Source: Hyphomicrobiales bacterium | GTDB lineage: Bacteria; Pseudomonadota; Alphaproteobacteria; Rhizobiales; CAYWUX01 | Reading direction: 5' to 3' | DNA: 12,230 nucleotides | Assembly: GCA_028279265.1 (NCBI GenBank) | Contig: JANQOC010000698.1 | Location: 1 to 12,230 of the forward strand | Shown: piece by piece, positions 1 through 6,299 of the stretch | Numbering within the stretch: the first letter of the stretch is position 1 | How the letters are laid out: each line of letters opens with the position of its first letter | The notes under the pieces: model-generated | The model's database searches: none | What the model saw: the letters and a program-made list of their open reading frames with translations, nothing else | What the model was told of the DNA's origin: nothing | Made by a program: the position numbers and the translations under genes

Positions 1-18
1 CACTAAGTCCATTACAGC

Positions 19-48
19 CTGAAACATTATGCTTAATATAGTTATAAT
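19..48 (+). promoter_or_regulatory. Candidate sigma-70 promoter upstream of the dehydrogenase gene
   Basis: A perfect TATAAT lies at 43-48. An 18-bp spacer separates it from CTGAAA at 19-24, which matches 4 of 6 bases of the -35 consensus. It lies about 200 bp before the ATG at 247, so the leader would be long; a nearer promoter may exist in the AT-rich stretch between. The perfect -10 is what I see; its use is inference. Confidence 0.3.
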
Positions 49-246
49 ATGGCATGATTAAGAGGTGAAATTGAACAAGTCTTTAAAGAATTCCGAAAAT
101 CGTGCGGAGGGACAATACGCACAGCCAGGTTGCGGGAGGTCATGGTTTAAATTTCATGCGCAAAATCAATACCTTGCAATCAATGTACTGCGATATGCTT
201 GGCCGTCAAAAATGTATGAATTCACAAATAATTCAGGGGAATAACA

Positions 247-1143
247 ATGAAACGCACTGTAGGGCAGGTTGGCTTGGGAGTTATGGGGTCGGCCTTTGCC
301 GTGAACCTCATGAAAAACGGGTTCGAAGTTGTCGGTTATGATATTGACGCACAGAAGCTGGCGGAGCTGGAACAGAAGGGACTGAAACCTGCGAACTCAC
401 CCGCCGATGTGGGCCGCAAAGCAGATGTGGTCATCACGTCACTTCCCTCGCCTGAAGCCTTTCATGGGGTTATGACCGGCAATGACGGGCTGGCCGGCGT
501 AGAAAATGAGAATTTGATCGTCGTCGATGCCTGTACCCTGACCATCGATGACAAGATGGCCGCATTTAAAGCGCTGGAGGCGAAAAATATCACGCTCCTG
601 GATTGTCCGGTTAGCGGCACCGGCGCCCAGGCTGCAAACGGTGATCTCGTTCTCCTGGGTAGCGGAGATCAGCAGGCTTTTGAAACAGTCCGGCCGGTGT
701 TGGAGGGGTTCAATCGCGAGGTCCGCTATATCGGCGCCTTTGGTGATGGCAGCAAGATGAAATTTGCTGCCAATATTCTCGTGGCCATTCACAATGTCTC
801 GGCGGCCGAAGCCATGGTTTTTGGCATGAAGGCCGGGCTTGAACCGCAAATGCTCTATGATGTGCTCACAAAGGGGGCGGGGACCTCGCGCATGTTTGAA
901 ATGCGCGGACCGATGATGGTCGAGAATGATTATGATTCAAATGTCAGTGCAGCCATGACCATTCAGGACAAGGACATGAAAATTATTGCCGCCTATGCGG
1001 AGAAGATTAAGTGTCCGACACCACTTTTTTCCGCGACCTCTTCATTCTATCGTGCGGCTCTGCACAAAGGACTGGAAAACAGCGATACCGCCTCGGTTTG
1101 TGCCATTCTTGAGGATCTGGCGGGATTGAAACGTCAGGAATAG
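247..1143 (+). CDS. NAD(P)-dependent beta-hydroxyacid dehydrogenase (3-hydroxyisobutyrate dehydrogenase family)
   Basis: This 298-residue protein has the normal length and layout of the 3-hydroxyisobutyrate / tartronate-semialdehyde reductase superfamily, which oxidises or reduces small beta-hydroxyacids in the cytoplasm. The N-terminal Rossmann fold carries the dinucleotide motif GLGVMG at residues 9-14 and an acidic residue after the second strand (VVGYD), which often suggests NAD preference. The substrate loop is DCPVSGTG at 119-126. The catalytic lysine should be K172 in GSKMKFAAN, with the conserved asparagine at N176. The C-terminal half is the all-helical family domain. The start is well supported: AGGGGA at 235-240 sits six bases before ATG. 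It stands alone, with 163 bp to msrP, so context does not reveal the substrate; 2-hydroxy-3-oxopropionate reductase or L-threonate dehydrogenase activity is equally possible. Confidence 0.9.
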   Translation: MKRTVGQVGLGVMGSAFAVNLMKNGFEVVGYDIDAQKLAELEQKGLKPANSPADVGRKADVVITSLPSPEAFHGVMTGNDGLAGVENENLIVVDACTLTIDDKMAAFKALEAKNITLLDCPVSGTGAQAANGDLVLLGSGDQQAFETVRPVLEGFNREVRYIGAFGDGSKMKFAANILVAIHNVSAAEAMVFGMKAGLEPQMLYDVLTKGAGTSRMFEMRGPMMVENDYDSNVSAAMTIQDKDMKIIAAYAEKIKCPTPLFSATSSFYRAALHKGLENSDTASVCAILEDLAGLKRQE

Positions 1144-1306
1144 AACCAAATGTTTGAGTTCCGATCCATCTGACGAATACGCCATTTGAGATCAAGACTT
1201 TGAAAGCAGGGACTACAGCGCAGTTTTCCTATTCTCCAAAAGTTGATTTAACGAAATTTCGGTTTCGGTAGTAGGATATCCGCTATTGAAACTGCGGGAG
1301 ACTGCC

Positions 1307-2275
1307 ATGTACGTCAGGTCACATAAAGGCTGGGAAATACCGGAAGCACGCGTCACTCCGGAAGCCATCGCATTAAACCGGAGAACATTGCTGGCCGGTG
1401 CTGGTGCGTTGACCGCTACCAATGCCATTGGACTGGGTGCTGCCCAGGCTGCTGCGGATCCGACCCTCGACCTCTATCCGGCAAAAAAAAATACGACCTA
1501 TGAGGCCGGTCGGCCCGTTACTGCAATGCGCTTCAATCTGACTTATAATAATTTTTACGAATTCGGTGCCCACAAGGGCATTTACAAGGACGCTCAAAGA
1601 CTCATCACCCGCCCCTGGGAAATACAGATAGCCGGAGAGGTGGAAAAACCTTTTACGATCGGGATTGACGATCTGATCCGAAAAATTCCCCTTGAAGAAA
1701 GAATTTATCGCCATCGGTGTGTCGAGGCCTGGTCCATGACAGTGCCATGGACGGGATTTCCCGTGCGCAAGTTTATCGACCTGGCCAAGCCGCTCTCCAG
1801 TGCCAAGTACATTCGCATGGAAACATTTTTCAATCCGGAAGTCGCGACCGGGCAGAGACCCAGCCTGTTTCAGTCTTCACTTCCCTGGCCTTACGTCGAG
1901 GGTATGACCATGGCGGAGGCGAGAAATGATTTGGCCTTGTTTGTTACAGGCGCTTACGGAAAACCCCTGCCCAAGCAGATGGGTGCGCCGTTCCGATTGC
2001 ATCTGCCCTGGAAATATGGATTTAAATCCATCAAGTCCATTGTCAAAATCGAGTTCACGCGCACCCGGCCCAAGAGTTTCTGGGAAGCGATCCTGCCGCG
2101 GGAATATGGGTTCTGGGCGAACGTCAATCCCGAAGTGCGACACCCCCGCTGGAGCCAGGCCACGGAACGGGTGCTTGGGACCAATAACCGGATTCCTACG
2201 GAGCTGTTCAACGGCTACGGTCCTTGGGTCAGCGATCTGTATAAGGATCTGAAAGACGAGCGTCTCTGGATGTAG
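1307..2275 (+). CDS. msrP: MsrP (YedY), catalytic subunit of the periplasmic protein-methionine-sulfoxide reductase
   Basis: MsrP is a periplasmic molybdopterin (Mo-MPT) enzyme of the sulfite-oxidase fold that reduces methionine sulfoxide in envelope proteins, normally with electrons from the membrane haem protein MsrQ. The 322-residue product begins with a twin-arginine export signal (RRTLLAGAG from residue 25, then a hydrophobic stretch ending AQAAA near 50). The family motif NNFYEFG is at 81-87, and the molybdenum-ligand cysteine is C138 in HRCVEAWSM. GFPVRKFIDLAKP and the C-terminal EYGFWANVNPEV also fit the family. ATG 1307 is chosen because GGGAG at 1296-1300 precedes it by six bases; an in-frame TTG at 1286 would only add seven residues. 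No msrQ follows: the next gene is on the other strand, so the partner must lie elsewhere or be absent. A perfect 10-bp palindrome (CGAAATTTCG) lies at 1252-1261 in the leader. Confidence 0.95.
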   Translation: MYVRSHKGWEIPEARVTPEAIALNRRTLLAGAGALTATNAIGLGAAQAAADPTLDLYPAKKNTTYEAGRPVTAMRFNLTYNNFYEFGAHKGIYKDAQRLITRPWEIQIAGEVEKPFTIGIDDLIRKIPLEERIYRHRCVEAWSMTVPWTGFPVRKFIDLAKPLSSAKYIRMETFFNPEVATGQRPSLFQSSLPWPYVEGMTMAEARNDLALFVTGAYGKPLPKQMGAPFRLHLPWKYGFKSIKSIVKIEFTRTRPKSFWEAILPREYGFWANVNPEVRHPRWSQATERVLGTNNRIPTELFNGYGPWVSDLYKDLKDERLWM

Positions 2276-2300
2276 TCTTCAGGAATGGAGTGGAAAATTT

Positions 2301-2349
2301 TTGCTGGCGGTATTGAGGGAATCGCAGCAAGTGTGACCGTCTGCGGTCA
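2301..2349. other. Two small hairpins between convergent genes
   Basis: TTGCTG (2301-2306) pairs with CAGCAA (2325-2330), and TGACCG (2334-2339) pairs with CGGTCA (2344-2349). They sit in the 79-bp gap where msrP and the minus-strand small gene converge. Neither has a clean U-tract on its 3' side in either direction, so they may help end transcription but I do not call them intrinsic terminators. Confidence 0.3.
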
Positions 2350-2354
2350 AAAAA

Positions 2355-2681
2355 TCAGGATCCCATTACTTCGAGACAAACCTTGCCGTTGGCAACTTTA
2401 ACATTCTTGGCATACCGGTCAGGCAAATCGATTCCGGCCAGCTGACAGAATTCGACTAGGCTCTGTTTCACAAGCTTTTTGGGCAGATCCTTGGTGATCG
2501 GAGTTTCAAATTCGGGCGTCTTGATCATCAGGGATAAAACGTCGGCGCTGGCGGTCGCCATGTGGGCGCGGGTGATCTGACCTTCGGGGAGTTGGTGGGA
2601 TTCCAGCTTCAAGTTTGCCTTGTTCAAGGCTTCTCGAATTTCAAAAAAGTCAAATATGATAAGTCTGAGTTCCCTCGGCAT
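2355..2681 (-). CDS. Small protein of unknown function (108 aa)
   Basis: I do not recognise this family. The product is a soluble 108-residue protein with no signal peptide or membrane span. Its N-terminal segment (RLIIFDFFEIREALNKANLK) looks like an amphipathic helix, and the middle has a TPITKDLPKKLVKQSLVEF stretch that predicts as helical. Two cysteines are present, in EFCQLAG and GKVCLEV. ATG 2681 has a weak AAGGG about seven bases upstream, and a plausible promoter lies at 2716-2744. The gene converges on msrP and lies just beyond the terminator of the sRNA candidate, so it appears to be its own transcription unit. That the frame is real rests on the clean start region, lack of an overlapping better frame and protein-like composition. 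Confidence 0.65.
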   Translation of the reverse strand: MPRELRLIIFDFFEIREALNKANLKLESHQLPEGQITRAHMATASADVLSLMIKTPEFETPITKDLPKKLVKQSLVEFCQLAGIDLPDRYAKNVKVANGKVCLEVMGS

Positions 2682-2715
2682 TATCGGCCCTTAACTAATC
2701 AATGAATTCTATAAA

Positions 2716-2744
2716 TTTATAATTATGAAATTAGAGTAGCTCAG
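2716..2744 (-). promoter_or_regulatory. Candidate promoter for the 108-aa gene
   Basis: On the minus strand, CTGAGC (2744-2739) is followed after 17 bp by TATAAA (2721-2716), 5 of 6 matches to the -10 consensus. Transcription would begin near 2709, giving a leader of roughly 28 nt before ATG 2681. The -35 matches only 3 of 6. Confidence 0.4.
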
Positions 2745-2797
2745 TCCCGTTAACCAAAACTAAATTGACCGATGAAAGTGCAGGGACCGGCGAGAAC

Positions 2798-2829
2798 AAA
2801 AAAAATCGCCGGATCCGAAGATCCGGCGA
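2798..2829 (-). terminator. Strong Rho-independent terminator with C(UUCG)G tetraloop
   Basis: On the minus strand a perfect 10-bp stem (2829-2820 with 2815-2806, arms TCGCCGGATC and GATCCGGCGA) is capped by UUCG closed by a C-G pair and followed directly by eight U residues (2805-2798). The orientation serves leftward transcription, so it ends the sRNA candidate and also any readthrough from the LysR gene. Confidence 0.93.
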
Positions 2830-2918
2830 TAGTCCATTAGTTCGCATTCCGTCGAATGCTCACTGGTCAATAACTTGACCTCAGAAGGCATAAGGGAGGG
2901 AGGAAATGCCTTCGTTGT
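2798..2918 (-). ncRNA. Candidate AbcR-like (alpha-r15-type) small regulatory RNA
   Basis: The stretch downstream of the LysR gene folds as a complete trans-acting sRNA of about 120 nt. From the predicted 5' end near 2918 there are four consecutive hairpins. Hairpin 1 has 8-bp arms GAAGGCAT (2913-2906) and ATGCCTTC (2891-2884) with a 14-nt pyrimidine loop (2905-2892) containing two overlapping CCUCC anti-Shine-Dalgarno cores. Hairpin 2 pairs GGTCAA (2880-2875) with TTGACC (2870-2865). Hairpin 3 pairs GCATTC (2859-2854) with GAATGC (2849-2844). Hairpin 4 is the U-tailed terminator. A promoter and LysR-type operator lie just upstream. From memory, Rhizobiales AbcR sRNAs have this size, use exposed CU-rich aSD loops to silence transporter mRNAs, and are activated by and encoded near VtlR/LsrB. 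Structure and synteny are seen; family assignment is inference, since sequence identity could not be tested. Confidence 0.72.
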
Positions 2919-2924
2919 GTTATT

Positions 2925-2953
2925 AATATGCGGTGTGGACCCGTTTTCAGCAA
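2925..2953 (-). promoter_or_regulatory. Predicted promoter of the sRNA candidate
   Basis: CTTGCTG (2954-2948, -35 element TTGCTG) is separated by exactly 17 bp from CATATT (2930-2925, 4 of 6 to consensus) on the minus strand. The start is predicted near 2920-2918, a few bases before hairpin 1. A poor -35 suits a promoter that needs an activator. Confidence 0.5.
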
Positions 2954-2972
2954 GAGCGGTGACTGCATATCA

Positions 2973-2993
2973 GCTATGCGCTGAGCGCATAGC
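2973..2993 (-). promoter_or_regulatory. Perfect LysR-type dyad (T-N11-A) upstream of the sRNA promoter
   Basis: GCTATGCGC (2973-2981) and GCGCATAGC (2985-2993) are perfect 9-bp inverted arms around a 3-bp centre. The dyad contains the LysR-family signature T-N11-A at 2977-2989. Its centre (2983) is about 65 bp upstream of the predicted sRNA start, the usual place for a LysR recognition site. A half-like ATATGC follows at about 2970-2964, where the activation site would be. It begins 16 bp beyond the regulator's stop region; binding by that regulator is inferred. Confidence 0.6.
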
Positions 2994-3009
2994 AAGCAAA
3001 CCGATTAGT

Positions 3010-3900
3010 TCAAAACGACCATTGTTTGGCCCGGGCGACGATAAAGTCTCGGAAGACATTCACCCTCTTCGAATTTCGCAGCTCTTCCGGGTAGACGAAA
3101 TAGCAAGGCAGGGAGGGTACTTCGGTGTCTTTGAGGACCGGAACAAGGTCGTCATATTCCCCCATCATGTAATCCGGCAGGACAGCAATACCAATGCCTG
3201 AGCGTACCGCCTGTTTCATGGCATACAGGTTGGACACGCGGAATGGCGGTTTTTCTCGAATTTTACCTTCCGGGGCCACGCTTTCCAGCCAGTTCACCCC
3301 GCGGATCGGATCCGGCGCATTGCTGCCATAGGTGATGATATCGTGCTCAGCCAGCTCCGACAGATTACGGGGTGACCCATGGCGCCGAATATAGCTGCTG
3401 TCGGCGTAGACATGAAAGTGAACCGTAAACAGTGGCCGCCGGATGAGATCCGGCTGGCTGGGTTCGCGAAACCAGATCGCCACATCCGCTTCGCGCATCG
3501 ACAGGTTCAATTCAGAATCGCTGAGCAAGAGTTCCAGGTTGATATCCGGATAAAGCTCGATGAAGTCTTTTATGCGCGGTGTTAGCCAGGAAGATCCAAG
3601 TCCCACCGTTGTCGTCACCCGCAGATCGCCGAACGGCTTTTCCTTGGAGTCGGCGAGCATGGTCTTTGCGGTTTCAAGTCTGTTGAAGACATCGTGCGCG
3701 GTGCGATAGAGCACTTCTCCCTGCTCGGTCAGGATCAGACCTCTGGCATGGCGGTGAAACAGGGGGACCTTGAGGTCTTTCTCAAGAGAACTGACCTGGC
3801 GGCTGACAGCCGACTGGCTCATGCCCAGCACTTCACCGGCATGGGTGAAACTTCCCGCTTCAGCGGCGGAGTGAAATATTCTGAGCTTATCCCAGTCCAT
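3010..3900 (-). CDS. lsrB: LysR-family transcriptional regulator, LsrB/VtlR type
   Basis: This 296-residue regulator opens with MDWDKLRIFHSAAEAGSFTHAG, carrying the winged helix-turn-helix at about residues 18-40 (LGMSQSAVSRQVSSLE). FHRHARGLILTEQGE and LRVTTTVGLG follow, a pattern I recognise from Sinorhizobium LsrB and Brucella VtlR. The rest is the two-lobed effector-binding domain. The start at 3900 is chosen because the family begins at MDWDKL; the frame is open upstream to a TTG at 3966, but that extension looks unrelated. No good Shine-Dalgarno is seen. It follows trxB by 73 bp, so co-transcription is likely. In Rhizobiales this regulator controls stress and virulence functions and abcR sRNA expression. 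Unlike the thiol-sensing LsrB described there, this protein has a single cysteine (C266). Its likely local target is the sRNA gene downstream. Confidence 0.88.
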   Translation of the reverse strand: MDWDKLRIFHSAAEAGSFTHAGEVLGMSQSAVSRQVSSLEKDLKVPLFHRHARGLILTEQGEVLYRTAHDVFNRLETAKTMLADSKEKPFGDLRVTTTVGLGSSWLTPRIKDFIELYPDINLELLLSDSELNLSMREADVAIWFREPSQPDLIRRPLFTVHFHVYADSSYIRRHGSPRNLSELAEHDIITYGSNAPDPIRGVNWLESVAPEGKIREKPPFRVSNLYAMKQAVRSGIGIAVLPDYMMGEYDDLVPVLKDTEVPSLPCYFVYPEELRNSKRVNVFRDFIVARAKQWSF

Positions 3901-3973
3901 CTGGAAAATTGCCTTACAGTTTACGTCTTCAAGAGAGCTGATGAACAAAAACCGGGCGGCAGTCAAGAGCGGC

Positions 3974-4936
3974 TTATTCAGCCGCGTCGGTCATCTGTTC
4001 GAGTTCAGCCAGATATTTTTCGGCTTCCAGCGCTGCCATGCACCCCATTCCGGCAGCGGTAACGGCCTGACGATAGATATCGTCGGTCACATCACCTGCG
4101 GCAAATACGCCGGGAACATTTGTGGCGGTGGAGTCCGGTTTTGTAATGATATAGCCGTTGGGTTTCATGTCCACCTGTCCAACGAACAGTTCCGTTGATG
4201 GAGCATGTCCGATGGCGACGAAAATACCATCGACATTCTTTTCGGTGATTTCGCCGGTCTTTACATTTTTCAAACGCGCACCGGTGACGCCGAGAGGATC
4301 GGAACTTCCGACGACTTCCTCCAGGACCGAGTCCCACATGACTTCGATCTTGTCGTGTTTCAGCAGGCGTTCCTGTAGTATCTTTTCACTGCGAAGCGCG
4401 TCACGGCGGTGGACCAGTGTTACCTTCGAGGCGAAGTTTGTCAGAAACAATGCTTCTTCGACCGCGGTATTGCCGCCACCGATGACCAGGACTTCTTTGT
4501 CGCGATAGAAAAAACCGTCACAAGTGGCACATGCAGAAACCCCGAAGCCCTTGAATTTCTCTTCACTGGGTAGGTCCAGCCACTTGGCCTGGGCGCCGGT
4601 GGATATAATCAGCACGTCGCAGCTATATTCCTGGTCCGAGTCCCCGATCAGTTGGAACGGTCGTTTTGAGAGATCCACGCTCTTGATATGGTCGGACACC
4701 ATTTCGCATCCGACATGCTCGGCCTGTCCCTGCATCTGTTCCATCAGCCACGGTCCCTGGATGACGTCCGCAAAGCCCGGATAATTCTCGACATCCGTCG
4801 TAATGGTCAGCTGCCCGCCTGGCTGTATACCCTGAATCAGAACCGGATTGAGCATGGCGCGAGAGGCATAAATTGCGGCGGTGTATCCAGCGGGACCGGA
4901 TCCGAGGATGATAACGTTGTGATGTCGAACGGACAT
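3974..4936 (-). CDS. trxB: Thioredoxin reductase (NADPH)
   Basis: TrxB transfers electrons from NADPH through FAD and a redox-active disulfide to thioredoxin in the cytoplasm. The 320-residue protein has the FAD motif GSGPAG at 12-17, the active-site CATC at C136/C139, the NADPH-binding GGGNTAVEEA from 153 followed by HRRD, and the C-terminal FAD motif GVFAAGDV. Length and order match the low-molecular-weight bacterial enzyme. MSVRHHNVII (ATG 4936) is chosen as start because FAD-domain homology begins there, with an AAAGG about 10 bases upstream. The frame extends to an ATG at 5020 with AGGAGG 15 bases before it, which would add 28 unlikely residues. The stop codon lies in a small hairpin (3969-3985) without a U-tract. 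Pairing with the LsrB-type regulator gene downstream is a conserved alphaproteobacterial arrangement as I remember it. Confidence 0.96.
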   Translation of the reverse strand: MSVRHHNVIILGSGPAGYTAAIYASRAMLNPVLIQGIQPGGQLTITTDVENYPGFADVIQGPWLMEQMQGQAEHVGCEMVSDHIKSVDLSKRPFQLIGDSDQEYSCDVLIISTGAQAKWLDLPSEEKFKGFGVSACATCDGFFYRDKEVLVIGGGNTAVEEALFLTNFASKVTLVHRRDALRSEKILQERLLKHDKIEVMWDSVLEEVVGSSDPLGVTGARLKNVKTGEITEKNVDGIFVAIGHAPSTELFVGQVDMKPNGYIITKPDSTATNVPGVFAAGDVTDDIYRQAVTAAGMGCMAALEAEKYLAELEQMTDAAE

Positions 4937-5000
4937 TTTATCTAGACCTTTGTGTTCTTCTGCTGTTTTTCGAAAAATAGAATTTAAGATATTGATAGGG

Positions 5001-5019
5001 TGCGGTTTACCGAACCGCA
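5001..5019 (-). other. Hairpin in the trxB leader
   Basis: TGCGGTT (5001-5007) and AACCGCA (5013-5019) form a 7-bp stem with a 5-nt loop, 65 bp upstream of the trxB start. No U-tract follows on the minus strand. It would lie in the 5' untranslated region if transcription starts farther upstream; its role is unknown. Confidence 0.35.
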
Positions 5020-5063
5020 TTTATGATTTCAGGACCCTCCTAGTTAAGGGGATGTTGCTGTGC

Positions 5064-5090
5064 TGACAAGAGGCTGGCAGCCGTTTGTCA
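5064..5090 (-). promoter_or_regulatory. Imperfect dyad overlapping a candidate trxB -35 element
   Basis: TGACAA (5064-5069) pairs with TTGTCA (5085-5090), and GGCT (5072-5075) with AGCC (5079-5082), around GGC. Its inner-left arm read on the minus strand is TTGTCA (5069-5064), 5 of 6 to the -35 consensus; 16 bp farther TTAACT (5047-5042) is a weak -10. The 10-bp direct repeat GGGATGTTGC flanks the dyad at 5049-5058 and 5092-5101. It could be an operator for trxB or a leftover stem after the ELM1-family gene; it has no U-tail. Confidence 0.35.
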
Positions 5091-5125
5091 CGGGATGTTG
5101 CAATGAATAATTTGCAAATCCGCAT

Positions 5126-6118
5126 TCATTTCTGATGTTTTCTCCAGAATTCAATGATTTTTTCAGCGATAATCGCGGCGGCATCCACAGGTTCATAGGT
5201 CCATTCCGTCAGTACGTCAGGATTATCGGGCAATCTGCGGGTTATACCGGCTTTCTCCAGGGCCTGATGGAAGCGGTCAAACTTTTTTGAACCGCCTTCG
5301 GGGTGAAAGACATAGACCGGACGCCCCGTGGCGCAAGCCTCGCCCGTCATGTTGACGGAATCGCCGGTAACCACAAGTGTGTCCGCATGGGCGAGGAAAT
5401 CCCCATAAGGGTTTTTACCGGTTCCGTCAAAAAATATCCCGGGAAAACCTGCCGTCTCTCTTTTGACCTCTTCGATAACCGCGGGCGGTGTGCGCCGGGA
5501 GGTTGTGATCATGAGCGATGCCCCCAGGCCACCGATGGATTTCAGTGCCCCGGCCAACCGCCGTCCCGTGCTTGCATCATAATTATGGCTGGCGCTTTGT
5601 CCGCCAATAATCACGGCGACCCGGGGATGCGGGAGCGCGTCAATGGAAGCCGGAACGGATTTGCGCAATTCGGCTAGATAGTCGGGGGAGAATTTGTGAG
5701 GTGCGGTCAGGGTCGTTACGACGTTGTGGCCTCTGAGGCGATCATGAACGGGAACCCAGATAAGATCCGCGGAACCAGCGCCGGAACGCGGATCCTGCAG
5801 AATGATGGTAAAAGTCTTGCCCTCGGATAACTTGCGGATCGACCGGATATAGGGCACCGCCCGGCGTCCGGAAGCGATGGCAAAGTCCGGCCACGGTTTT
5901 GGGAACTGGCCGGAAGCATGGCCGAGTTTGTCGGAGAAGGGGGCTGGTCCCCAGGGCGCCAGAAATTTCCAGAAACCTCGGAGTTCGATCTCCTTGAGAT
6001 CATAAACGAGCCCGAGTTTTTCGGCGATACCGATGCAATGGGTCTGCATTCCGGCGCGACCATCGGTAATGATCCATGCGGAACAGCCCTTAGGATCCGA
6101 TTTTTCTGGAGGCGGCAT
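5126..6118 (-). CDS. Mitochondrial fission ELM1-family protein (Mito_fiss_Elm1, former DUF1022)
   Basis: The protein matches the bacterial branch of the family named after plant ELM1, whose bacterial function is not established and whose fold resembles GT-B glycosyltransferases. From ATG 6118 it has 330 residues. Diagnostic stretches are AWIITDGRAGMQTHCIG near residue 14, ASGRRAVPYIR, IILQDPRSGAGSADLIWVP, VTGDSVNMTGEACATGRPV and YVFHPEGGSKKFDRFH, the last two forming the C-terminal nucleotide-sugar-like site. No signal peptide or membrane span is evident. The frame continues to a TTG at 6193, but that 25-residue extension lacks homology-like content; AAGGGAA lies about 15 bases before ATG 6118, so the start is not certain. 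It is upstream of trxB on the same strand with a 189-bp gap, so probably a separate unit. Confidence 0.85.
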   Translation of the reverse strand: MPPPEKSDPKGCSAWIITDGRAGMQTHCIGIAEKLGLVYDLKEIELRGFWKFLAPWGPAPFSDKLGHASGQFPKPWPDFAIASGRRAVPYIRSIRKLSEGKTFTIILQDPRSGAGSADLIWVPVHDRLRGHNVVTTLTAPHKFSPDYLAELRKSVPASIDALPHPRVAVIIGGQSASHNYDASTGRRLAGALKSIGGLGASLMITTSRRTPPAVIEEVKRETAGFPGIFFDGTGKNPYGDFLAHADTLVVTGDSVNMTGEACATGRPVYVFHPEGGSKKFDRFHQALEKAGITRRLPDNPDVLTEWTYEPVDAAAIIAEKIIEFWRKHQK

Positions 6119-6180
6119 CGACCGGTATGTTTCCCTTATCGGTAATCGGCAATGATGAGACCTAGGTAAAAAGCAAATGG

Positions 6181-6215
6181 CCGGTAAAATCAATAGATTG
6201 AGCTGCGTTTACCGG
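6181..6215. promoter_or_regulatory. 35-bp dyad, possible operator for the divergent promoters
   Basis: CCGGTAAA (6181-6188) and TTTACCGG (6208-6215) are perfect 8-bp inverted arms. Between them CAATAGATTG (6191-6200) is itself a near palindrome. The length and AT-rich core suit a dimeric or tetrameric regulator site, and further ACCGGT/GGTAA copies occur at 6121-6145. Which regulator binds is unknown. Confidence 0.4.
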
Positions 6216-6299
6216 TTTGAAGGTGCAAACTTGGAGAGCTTACAGGATTAGTTATGGCGAAATTATTGGCATTGTTTGATTGAATTACCTTCCCAAAAA

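Noticed and set aside
102..341. 79-aa frame starting upstream of the dehydrogenase gene
   Set aside because: It overlaps the well-supported start of the dehydrogenase in another frame and has no family-like content.
1252..1261. CGAAATTTCG palindrome upstream of msrP
   Set aside because: A 10-bp perfect palindrome alone is expected by chance at this scale and no promoter is clearly placed with it.
2334..2349. Hairpin followed by A6, first read as a terminator
   Set aside because: The A-run follows the stem on the plus strand, so neither strand has a U-tract after the stem.
2875..3201. 108-aa plus-strand frame across the sRNA region
   Set aside because: It runs over the sRNA hairpins and antisense to the LysR 3' end; composition is that of a shadow frame and no ribosome site supports it.
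3901..3966. 22-residue N-terminal extension of the LysR regulator from a TTG
   Set aside because: The family starts at MDWDKL, and the extension is unlike known members.
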